Source: Acidobacteriota bacterium
Lineage (GTDB): Bacteria; Acidobacteriota; UBA4820; DSQY01
NCBI GenBank assembly: GCA_021787565.1
Contig: JAJYLT010000010.1
Location: 31,011-95,010 of the forward strand
Length of the DNA: 64,000 nucleotides
Direction: 5' to 3'
This document shows, one piece after another, positions 27,625-35,910 of the stretch. The notes below the pieces were generated by a model, which was given only the letters and a program-made list of their open reading frames with translations, had not been told where the DNA came from and did not search any database. Position 1 is the stretch's first letter; each line of letters starts with the position of its first letter. A program made the translations under genes and the position numbers.

Positions 27625-28991
27625 GGCGCACTTGCTGAAGCGAGGATCTGGGCAAAGGAGGGCTCCTTTCTCAGGCTTTCCAGGTCGGGGTCCCTGGCCA
27701 TCAGGGCCCCGTCTTTGAATCCGTTGCTCACCGCCCTGCGGAGGCATTCGAGGGCCTTCTCCCTCTGGCCCGACCGAGCCAGCGCGCAGGCCGCGTTGTA
27801 GGCGTAGACAGGGTTGCCTGGTGCCACGGCAACGCTCGATTCGAGGCAGAAGGCCGCCTCCCGGTACCGCCCCTGCCTGAGGAGGCCGGCACCCAGTTCG
27901 GAGAGCTGCAACCCGGCGAGCCGGAGGACGAGTTCGGCGGCGTGTCCCGCCTCGCCTCCCCCCGCGCGAAAACGTTCAAGGTCACGCAGCACGATCAGGA
28001 TGGACCGCGCATCGCGGGCATCTGTCAGGCGCTGGTCATACTCCTCGAAGATTCCCTCTAGGCGCAGGCTTTCCAAGGTCCGCTGATCTTTCCCCAGCCG
28101 GGCCCCCTCCCGCGCCATGCCACCGGCCTGCGGCACACCCGCAAAGAATTCGCCCCCTTGGCGGTATTCCCGGTAGGCCCTGGCAAGCTCTCCCCGCTCC
28201 TCCAGGAGCTTGGCCCACCCCAGGCACTCCTGCGCTAACCGTTCGAGAAAGACCGAGTCGGGGGAGAGCTGCCCGCGCTTCATCGCCTCTGCCTGCATGA
28301 ACTCAACGGCTTGCGTCAGGAGAGGAGCGGCGGGCCACTGATGGGTGCCGTCGAAGACCTCCAGCCAGTGCGGATCTTTCCTCTTGGTCAGCCATTGGTC
28401 ATAATGGGCGAATTCGAAGGTGTTGAAGTCTTCGTTCCCCACGAGCATGTAAAAGGCCAGCCCGCACGACTTCGGCACCACCCGGTCCTCGGCGGAGAAG
28501 GCCCCGCAGGAGATGACCCCCGCGAATTCTCCGCGGTGCCGCAGAGCCAGAGACATGGCGGCCCGCGCGCCTCCGGAGAAGCCCATGGCGTAGGACCTGG
28601 CGGGATCCACGGGGAAACGCGCGTGCACCTCCTTCCAAAGGGCCGTCTGGGCTTTGGCCAGGGGGCCCCAGGGGCCGTTCTTCGAGTCGTTCGATCCCAC
28701 CACGATGTAGCCGTAGCGCTCGGCGGCGGCTTGCAACAGACGCACCGGATCCTCTCCCCTTCCCGCCGGGGAGAAGCAGAAGAGGACGGGCCACGGGCGG
28801 GCGGGAGTATAGTCCGAGGGCAGGTAGAGGGCGAAGGAGAAGCCCTTCTCCGTTCGGCATCCGACCCTGGGAATCACGGTGCCCGGCTTGAGGTCCTGGG
28901 GATGGGCCGCCCGCGCCCACCCCAGCACACAGATCGCGACCAAGGCCCAGGTGAACGCATCTCTCCGGAGCACACCGACGCGGGTGGTCAT
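27621..28991 (-). CDS. Secreted alpha/beta hydrolase (PHB-depolymerase-like) with C-terminal TPR-like region
   Basis: Signal peptide; GFSGGARAA nucleophile elbow; start at ATG 28991. Confidence 0.75.
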   Translation of the reverse strand: MTTRVGVLRRDAFTWALVAICVLGWARAAHPQDLKPGTVIPRVGCRTEKGFSFALYLPSDYTPARPWPVLFCFSPAGRGEDPVRLLQAAAERYGYIVVGSNDSKNGPWGPLAKAQTALWKEVHARFPVDPARSYAMGFSGGARAAMSLALRHRGEFAGVISCGAFSAEDRVVPKSCGLAFYMLVGNEDFNTFEFAHYDQWLTKRKDPHWLEVFDGTHQWPAAPLLTQAVEFMQAEAMKRGQLSPDSVFLERLAQECLGWAKLLEERGELARAYREYRQGGEFFAGVPQAGGMAREGARLGKDQRTLESLRLEGIFEEYDQRLTDARDARSILIVLRDLERFRAGGGEAGHAAELVLRLAGLQLSELGAGLLRQGRYREAAFCLESSVAVAPGNPVYAYNAACALARSGQREKALECLRRAVSNGFKDGALMARDPDLESLRKEPSFAQILASASAP

Positions 28992-29021
28992 GGCCTCCTC
29001 CCCGTTAACGCCATACCAAGG

Positions 29022-29081
29022 CAATTGTGAATTGCGAATTGAAAAAGTACCACCCATTCGCAATTCGCCATTCGCCATTTC
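29022..29081. repeat. AT-rich heptad-type inverted repeat element
   Basis: AATTGTGAATTGCGAATTG versus CATTCGCAATTCGCCATTCGCCATT. Confidence 0.65.
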
Positions 29082-29083
29082 TA

Positions 29084-29797
29084 TCATTTCCGGCTGGCCC
29101 GAGCCCCCTTCTTTCCCGGATAGGGGCAGGGGCCTCGCAGCGGGCACTCCCCGCAGCGTGGGCCCACGGGACGGCAGATCCTCTGGCCGAAGGCCACCAG
29201 GAGCCCGTTGACGGGGATCCACCAGCGCTTCGGGAGGTTCTGCCTCAGCGCCATCTCCGTCTCTTCGGGCGTTTTCGTGGCCACGAATCCCCACCGGTAG
29301 TTGAGGATGCGGTGGACGTGCGTGTCCACGCAGATGCCCGGCTTGCCGAAGCCTTCCGTGAGCACGAGGTTGGCCGTCTTGCGCCCCACTCCCGGCAGCG
29401 CGAGCAGTTCATCCAACTCATCCGGGACCCCTCCGCCGTGCTTCTCCAGGAGGAGGGCGGCGATGGCGTGCAGTGCCCTGGCCTTGGTTTTGTAGAAGCC
29501 CACCGGGCGGATGGCAGCCTCCAGGAGCGGCGGCGGCAGATCCAGCATCGCCGCCGGGGAAGAGGCGAGCGGCCAGAGGCGGTCGAAGGCCTGTTCGGTC
29601 ACCACGTCGCGGGTGCGAAGGGAGAGCACCGTTCCCACCAGGACGGCGTAGGGATCGCGGTGCTCCTCCCGGATGCGCCCCACCACCGGCTCCTCGACCT
29701 CGGCCCTCCACGCCCGCAGGGCCGAGAGCAGGCGGGAGAGGGTTCGAACGGTCATGGGCCTTTCCGGGCGGAGGGCCTGCGGTCTGGGCTGGACCAT
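29084..29797 (-). CDS. nth: Endonuclease III
   Basis: HhH LLALPGVGRKTANLVL, VDTHVHRI, 4Fe-4S CRPVGPRCGECPLRGPCP. Confidence 0.92.
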   Translation of the reverse strand: MVQPRPQALRPERPMTVRTLSRLLSALRAWRAEVEEPVVGRIREEHRDPYAVLVGTVLSLRTRDVVTEQAFDRLWPLASSPAAMLDLPPPLLEAAIRPVGFYKTKARALHAIAALLLEKHGGGVPDELDELLALPGVGRKTANLVLTEGFGKPGICVDTHVHRILNYRWGFVATKTPEETEMALRQNLPKRWWIPVNGLLVAFGQRICRPVGPRCGECPLRGPCPYPGKKGARASRK

Positions 29798-30061
29798 GGA
29801 AGGGCTCCTTTCGGTTCAACTGCCCGGCGAGGGGCGGTCCTCAGTATACGCGCCCTGCCCCGGCGACCGCGGGCCCAGACAGTTGCCCCCAGGTCCATAC
29901 CGGCCCTATACTCCTTACAGCGGACGCCCCTCAGTTCGAGCGACCTCGGCCGGCCGTTTCAGGAAACGGTACGGTCGTGGCGCTCGGTCGGCTTCGGGAA
30001 CCCGGCTTTGCCGCCTGGTCTCTGCGCCGGCGAGGGTCCCATCTCCCAGGGAGGATGCCCC

Positions 30062-32206
30062 ATGCGGATGCGATCCATGGCAGTCGCCTTCTTAGTGGCC
30101 AGCCTCGGGCTGGCCACTTTCGCCCAGGGTCTCCAGGGCTCCTACAGGCTCATCCAGGACAGCGACGGCACCAAGCCCAAGGCCGGCGCGGTCATCACCC
30201 TCATCCTCAAGGAAGACGGCTCCCTGTCCCTGAGGGCCGTCCAGCCCGGCCAAGTATTCGAGGACAGCGGCCAGTACTCCGTCGCGGGCTCGCTCGTGAC
30301 CCTGTCCTTCCGCTCGCTGGACAAGCGTGTCACGGCCCAGCCCTATTCCCTCGCGGGCTCCATCCTGACCCTGCCCTTCAAGATGCTGAGCGGAGGCCCC
30401 GGGGCCTCCTCCTGGCGCTCCGAACTGACCCCCTCGACTCCTTCCCCCGGGGCCGCCGCGCCCGCGGGCGACCTCTCGAAGCTCCTGGCGTCCACCCTCG
30501 AGGAGGCCCAGCACCAGGACAACGTCTCCCAGCGCCGCGACATGGATGCCCGGGCGGCGCGGCGCCAGGGGGGTTACCGCGGCGGAGCCGCGGAGGTTTA
30601 CTACGCGCAGGCCGTGATCCTCTTTCTCAAGGGGTATTACTACGAGGCCTGGTATGGTTTCGCAAAGGCCGCCCGCTCCGCCCCGCAGAACGCCGTCTAC
30701 CTCAACGACCTGGCCAACGTGCTCATGGAACTGGACAAGGAGCAGGAGGCGAGGACCATCCTCCAGTGGGTGACCCTCCACTACCCCAACCTCGATTCGC
30801 CCTTCGGCAACCTGGGCGTGTGCGAGCTCAAGCTGGGGGAGTTGGACGCCGCGCCGCAAGCCCTCGACCGGGCCATGCTCCTGGCCCCCGAAAACGGCCT
30901 CTACCCATACGCCTACGGGAAGGTCCTGGCGGCCAAGGGACGAAAGGAGGAGGCCAAGCGCTACTTCGTGCTGGCCTGGCGGAACGGCTACGGCGGCTCC
31001 GGGAAGGAGGGGCAGGGCGGAGGAACCGGCGGCCCGGGCGGTTCACCAGGAGGACTGGGAGGTTCGGGCGAGACCGGCGGCACCGGTGGGCCGGGAGGGC
31101 CGTCCACCCAGGGCGGCACCGGCCACAGCGCCGGCCGCGGAACCGGCACCTCGCCGGGCAACAGGGACCGGATTCCCGCGGAGTGGGTGGGTCACTACGA
31201 AGCCAAGTACGTCCGCGCCAAGTCCTCGGACGTGAGCACCTTCGGCCAGTCTCTGGCCCAGACGACCATCAAGACCGACACGCTCTGCTGCGCGAAGTCT
31301 TTTTCCATGGACATCGACGCCTCCGGCACCATCACGGGCCGCGGGCGCCTGCTCTACGTCTACCTCGGGACCGCCGTCAATCCGGCCATGGGCCTCATGC
31401 CCGGCTTTGCCGTGGCGGGCGCGGGGGGCTTTTCGGCCACGCTGAAGAACGGCTCCCAGGAACGCGATTGGTCCTTTTCCGGACGCGTCTCGCCCGACGG
31501 GTCCGTGGAGGTGTCGGGGATTCCCTCCGAGAAGCTCGATTTCCTCAACGTGGGCAAGTGGCAGAAGATCTCGTGCTGGTCGCCCATGCCGCCGCCCGAC
31601 AGGGCCCACATGCGCGGCCCATTCCGCATGACCCTGGCCGACGAGGAGAAGGGCGTCCCCTCCATTTACGTCGACCAGTGGCTGCAACTCAACGACCGGC
31701 TGATCCACAAGGTCCATTACGAGGCCTACATCTTCAAGAGCGATAAGCCCGTCACGCCGGACTGCAAGGTCATCGAACCCCCCAAGGCCAAGTGCCCCGC
31801 CTCGGAGTACCTCAAGACCACCTGCTCGGTGGGACCCGACGGCGCCTTCACCGTCTCGGCCTCCCGGGATCTCGGCACCGGAGAGGTAGGCACCCAGACC
31901 TCAGTGGGCGGCGATACGACGGGCGGGGTTGGAGGCGATTCCGGGGGCAACATCAGCTTCTCCGGAAGCATGGGCAACGCCACCGGCTCCATGCAGTTCA
32001 ACCCGACGGACGGCTCCTACTCCGTCTCCATGGGCATGGGCATCGACACGAGCTCGGTGGCGCCGGGTCCGTTCAAGATCAGCGAGAAGATCGAGCTGGT
32101 CTACGACAGCCGCTGCGGCTGGGGCATCAAGGGCACCGCCGGCGCCTCCGCCGGCGTGGCCTCCGCGGGCATCGAGGGCTGCATTTACTTCAACAAGGGC
32201 GTGTAA
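30062..32206 (+). CDS. Secreted TPR-containing protein with Gly-rich linker
   Basis: Signal peptide at ATG 30062; TPR-like repeats; GGTGGPGGSPGGLGG linker. Confidence 0.7.
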   Translation: MRMRSMAVAFLVASLGLATFAQGLQGSYRLIQDSDGTKPKAGAVITLILKEDGSLSLRAVQPGQVFEDSGQYSVAGSLVTLSFRSLDKRVTAQPYSLAGSILTLPFKMLSGGPGASSWRSELTPSTPSPGAAAPAGDLSKLLASTLEEAQHQDNVSQRRDMDARAARRQGGYRGGAAEVYYAQAVILFLKGYYYEAWYGFAKAARSAPQNAVYLNDLANVLMELDKEQEARTILQWVTLHYPNLDSPFGNLGVCELKLGELDAAPQALDRAMLLAPENGLYPYAYGKVLAAKGRKEEAKRYFVLAWRNGYGGSGKEGQGGGTGGPGGSPGGLGGSGETGGTGGPGGPSTQGGTGHSAGRGTGTSPGNRDRIPAEWVGHYEAKYVRAKSSDVSTFGQSLAQTTIKTDTLCCAKSFSMDIDASGTITGRGRLLYVYLGTAVNPAMGLMPGFAVAGAGGFSATLKNGSQERDWSFSGRVSPDGSVEVSGIPSEKLDFLNVGKWQKISCWSPMPPPDRAHMRGPFRMTLADEEKGVPSIYVDQWLQLNDRLIHKVHYEAYIFKSDKPVTPDCKVIEPPKAKCPASEYLKTTCSVGPDGAFTVSASRDLGTGEVGTQTSVGGDTTGGVGGDSGGNISFSGSMGNATGSMQFNPTDGSYSVSMGMGIDTSSVAPGPFKISEKIELVYDSRCGWGIKGTAGASAGVASAGIEGCIYFNKGV

Positions 32207-32213
32207 GGGGATA

Positions 32214-32261
32214 GAACCAGGGAACCAGGGAACCAGGGAACCAGGGAACCAGGGAACCAGG
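32214..32261. repeat. Tandem octamer repeat (GAACCAGG)x6
   Basis: Six exact 8-bp units read directly. Confidence 0.95.
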
Positions 32262-32318
32262 GCGTGGAGGGACGGCCTTGGAAGTAGCCAGTCGCTGACG
32301 CGGACTTCAGCAAGGTAT

Positions 32319-32346
32319 GAAGAAGGGCGGGGCCGAAGCCCCGCCC
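32319..32346 (-). terminator. Terminator of citrate synthase gene
   Basis: Minus strand GGGCGGGGC TTCG GCCCCGCCC TTCTTC. Confidence 0.8.
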
Positions 32347-32377
32347 TCTCTTGCGTTGCTCTGTTTCCCTGTTTCGA

Positions 32378-33658
32378 TCACTTCGCCGCCTGCGCCTTGA
32401 ACCAAGCGGTGGGCATGGACTTGGGCCGCTCGATGGGCTCGCCCCACGCGCGGGCCACGACCAGCTGGGAGGCCATGCCCATGGTGCGGCTGACGGAGAA
32501 CAGCACGGTGTAGTAGCTGAACTCCTTCATGCCGAAGTGGTAGAGGAGGCTTCCGGAGGCGGCGTCCACGTTCGGCCACGGATCCTTGATCTTCTGGACC
32601 TGCTTGAGGACTTCGGGGACCACCTTGAAGACGCGGGCCATGGTCTGGTAGGTGGGATCGTTCGGGCACACCTTCGCGCCGAACGCGTGGAAGGCGTCGA
32701 AGCGCGGGTCCGTGATGCGCAGGACGGCGTGGCCGTACCCGGGGACGACCTTGCCGGCGTTGAGGGTGTCCTGGGCGTACTTGGAGAGCTGTTCCTCCGT
32801 GGGCGCGCCACCGAACTTCTGCATGGTCTCCAGGATCCAGTTCAGGCACTCCTGGTTGGCCAGGCCGTGCAGGGGGCCCGCCAGGCCGTTGAGGCCAGCG
32901 GACACGGAGTAATACGCGTCGGAAAGGGCCGAGCCCACGCAGTGGCAGGTATGGGCCGACACGTTGCCGCCCTCGTGGTCGCTGTGGAGGGTCAGGTAGA
33001 GGCGCATGAGGTTCTTGAACTCGCCCGTGGGATCGGGGATGCCCAGCATGTGGGCGTAGTTGCCGCCCCAGTCCAGGTTCGGGTCGGCGGGGATGCGCGG
33101 GCCCTTGTCGAAGCTCTTGCGGTAGATGTAGGCCGCGATCTCGGGCATCCACGCCAGGATGTTGAGGGAGTCTTCCAGCATGGGCTCCCAGTAGTCATCC
33201 TTCTTCATGCCCTCGGAGTAGCGGGCACGGAACGCCGACTCGCGCTCGAGGGCCAGGATGGCCGTGTCGAGCTGGCACATGGGGTGAGAGTCCTTGGGCA
33301 TGGCGTCCAGAACGTCAAAGGCATACTTGGGGAGCGTCTTGGCGCGGGCCTTGAGATCCGCCTGCAGGTCCTTGAGCTCGTCCGCCGTGGGCAGGACACC
33401 CACGCACAGGAGCCAGAAGATCTCCTCGGGCAGCTTGCCCGTCAGCTCGGCGATGGGAATGCCCCGGATGATGAGGCCCTTGTCCGGCGGCACCTCGGAG
33501 GTGTCGCAGACCATGGCCTTGAGGCCGCGCATGCCGCCAAAGGCCGCGCCGATGGTCAGCTCGCCGATCACCTTGGCCCCGTGTTCTTTCACGAAGGCCT
33601 TGATGTCGTTGCGCATCTCGGGAATTTGCTTGGCCAGTACGTCGTGTAGCTTGCTCAT
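32378..33658 (-). CDS. Citrate synthase, eukaryotic/mitochondrial-like type
   Basis: HSDHEGGNVSAHT, GLAGPLHGLANQECL, VPGYGHAVLRITDPR; SD AGGAGG before ATG 33658. Confidence 0.92.
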   Translation of the reverse strand: MSKLHDVLAKQIPEMRNDIKAFVKEHGAKVIGELTIGAAFGGMRGLKAMVCDTSEVPPDKGLIIRGIPIAELTGKLPEEIFWLLCVGVLPTADELKDLQADLKARAKTLPKYAFDVLDAMPKDSHPMCQLDTAILALERESAFRARYSEGMKKDDYWEPMLEDSLNILAWMPEIAAYIYRKSFDKGPRIPADPNLDWGGNYAHMLGIPDPTGEFKNLMRLYLTLHSDHEGGNVSAHTCHCVGSALSDAYYSVSAGLNGLAGPLHGLANQECLNWILETMQKFGGAPTEEQLSKYAQDTLNAGKVVPGYGHAVLRITDPRFDAFHAFGAKVCPNDPTYQTMARVFKVVPEVLKQVQKIKDPWPNVDAASGSLLYHFGMKEFSYYTVLFSVSRTMGMASQLVVARAWGEPIERPKSMPTAWFKAQAAK

Positions 33659-34082
33659 CAAACACCTCCTAAGGTTTGGGTCCAACTCAGGCTCGGCCGC
33701 CTGCATGGCCGGGGTGGCTTCGCGGCGCCCCCCTTCTACGAAGACCGCTGAGGCCTCGCGGACCGGCGCCTGGATTGGCCGGAACGAATCGCCGCATCGT
33801 TGCGACGGTGAGCTAGGCGTCCAGAAGTCCCCCCCATGAACCGAGGCTAAAGTATGGGTACCTCCCCATGGCCTGTCAAGAAAAGAGGCCTGCTTCCAGA
33901 AGGATGCGGTGAGAGCCCCCAAAATTTGATTTCACCCGGGAGGAACCCGCCCGTGGTATGGTGGTCTCATCAGCAGGTACCGGAGGCCGGCCGGGCGCCT
34001 TCTCCCCTGCCGCCAACCTTCCCACCCCGTCTCGGCCGGGTAGGGCCAGCCGTCCTCCGCGGCCAAGTCTAAGGAGGTCACG

Positions 34083-35498
34083 ATGAAACACCTGCTAGGA
34101 TTCGCCGCACTGGCCGCGGGGCTGTCCACGGCCGCCGCCGCGCAAGGCGGAAAGACCATGCTGACGGTGTACAACCAGGACCTCGCCCTCGTCCGGCAGG
34201 TGAGGACCATACCGATCCAGAAGGGGGTCTTCCCTTTTCGCTTCGAGGACGTGACGGCCAAGATCGACCCCACCTCCGTCTCCCTGGAGACGCTCTCCGG
34301 CCCTCCCCTTTCCATCTTGGAGCAGAACTACGCCTACGACCTGGTGAACGACCAGAAGGTCCTCGAAAAGAGCATCGGAGAGCCCATCACCTTCTTCGAG
34401 CGCGTGGGGGATACGGAGAAATCCCTCAGCGGCACCCTCCTGTCGGTGAGCGGCAACCGGGCCGTGATCCGGACGGGAGAGGGGATCTACATCGGGGCCC
34501 CGTCGCGCTACCTCCTCGAGAAACTGCCCCCCGGCCTCATCCTCAAGCCCACCCTGGTTTGGCTCCTGAGAGGCGAGCGGGCGGGTGACCAGCGGGTGGC
34601 CCTCTCCTATCTCACCGCGGGCCTTTCGTGGCAGGCCAATTACGTTCTGCTGCTGGCAAAGGACGAGAAGCAGGTGGGCTTCACCGGCTGGGTGACCCTC
34701 AACAACCAGAGCGGCATCGGCTTCGAGGACGCCACCCTCAAGCTGATGGCGGGGGACGTCCATCGGGTGAAGAAGGCCCAGCCGCCTCGCCCCATGCTCA
34801 TGCGCGCCGAAGCCGCTCCTTCCTCGCAGCAGTTCGAGGAGAAGGGCCTCTTCGAGTATCACCTCTACACGCTCCAGAGGCCGGCCACCGTAGCCAACAA
34901 CGAGACCAAGCAGATCCAGCTCATCAGCGCCCCGGAGGTGCCCGTGACCAAGAGCTACGTCTACGACGGCGCCAACCTCTCGGGGTACACGGGCTGGTAC
35001 TACGGCTCCCGGGAGAACCGGGACCTGGGAGTCCCCTCCAACAAGAAGGTCGCGGTCTATCTGGGCTTCGACAACAGGCCCTCGTCCGGCCTGGGCATCC
35101 CGCTACCCCAGGGGACGGTCCGCGTCTTTCAGAACGACAGCGACGGCTCGGCCCAGTTCATCGGCGAGGACTCCATCGACCACACCCCCAAGGACGAACA
35201 TCTGCGCATCCAGCTCGGCGACGCCTTCGACATCGTGGGCGAGCGCAAACAGACCGACTTCAAGGTGGTGGTTCCGGGCCACGTGGTGGACGAGTCCTTC
35301 GCCATCACCTTGCGCAACCACAAGAAGGAGGGTGTGACGGTGAGGGTCGTGGAGGTCCTCTACCGCTGGTCCAACTGGGAGATCACCAAGGAGAGCATGT
35401 CCCACGAGAAGGTGGACAGCCAGACCGTGGTCTTCCCGGTCAAAGTCCCCGCCGACGGAGAGAGCAGGCTCACCTACACCGTGCGCTACACCTGGTAG
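34083..35498 (+). CDS. DUF4139-like secreted protein
   Basis: Signal peptide; LTVYNQDLALVRQVR, YLTAGLSWQANYVLLL. Confidence 0.75.
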   Translation: MKHLLGFAALAAGLSTAAAAQGGKTMLTVYNQDLALVRQVRTIPIQKGVFPFRFEDVTAKIDPTSVSLETLSGPPLSILEQNYAYDLVNDQKVLEKSIGEPITFFERVGDTEKSLSGTLLSVSGNRAVIRTGEGIYIGAPSRYLLEKLPPGLILKPTLVWLLRGERAGDQRVALSYLTAGLSWQANYVLLLAKDEKQVGFTGWVTLNNQSGIGFEDATLKLMAGDVHRVKKAQPPRPMLMRAEAAPSSQQFEEKGLFEYHLYTLQRPATVANNETKQIQLISAPEVPVTKSYVYDGANLSGYTGWYYGSRENRDLGVPSNKKVAVYLGFDNRPSSGLGIPLPQGTVRVFQNDSDGSAQFIGEDSIDHTPKDEHLRIQLGDAFDIVGERKQTDFKVVVPGHVVDESFAITLRNHKKEGVTVRVVEVLYRWSNWEITKESMSHEKVDSQTVVFPVKVPADGESRLTYTVRYTW

Positions 35499-35525
35499 GC
35501 GTCGGAGGCGCCAGTCTCCCGGCGG

Positions 35526-35870
35526 TCAGGGCTTCACGTAGGCGAATCCCGCGTGCTGGAGCCTCACGAGCTCGAGGATGCCCGCGGGAACGATCTCGCA
35601 GGGTCCCAGGAGGCTTTCGCGCGGGATCGAGAGGCCGCCGAGGGAATTGCGGCAGAGGAGAAAATGGGCGCCCGCCGCCGACAGGCGGGAGATCCGCTCG
35701 GCCTCCGTCTGGCCCGCCACGAAGAGACGCACCGCCCTCCCGTTGGCCACCATCCGCACGTCGGCCTGGTCGGGCGGGACCTCCTTGTAGAGGTTCTCGA
35801 TGTTGTTCAGCGCCAGCGTCAGCCGGGCGCCGTCGTCCTCGTCCAGGTGAAAAACGACCTTCGTTTCCAT
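35526..35870 (-). CDS. DsrE/DsrF-like family protein
   Basis: KVVFHLDEDDGARLTLALNNIENL...HFLLCRNSL. Confidence 0.7.
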   Translation of the reverse strand: METKVVFHLDEDDGARLTLALNNIENLYKEVPPDQADVRMVANGRAVRLFVAGQTEAERISRLSAAGAHFLLCRNSLGGLSIPRESLLGPCEIVPAGILELVRLQHAGFAYVKP

Positions 35871-35910
35871 GCTCCGTCTCCTTAAGAGCGGGCGAGCGCG
35901 TGGGGCGCGT

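Noticed and set aside
31010-31165. GGC/GGT-rich tract as a possible CRISPR or satellite
   Set aside because: In frame Gly-rich linker of the secreted TPR protein, no regular repeat-spacer structure
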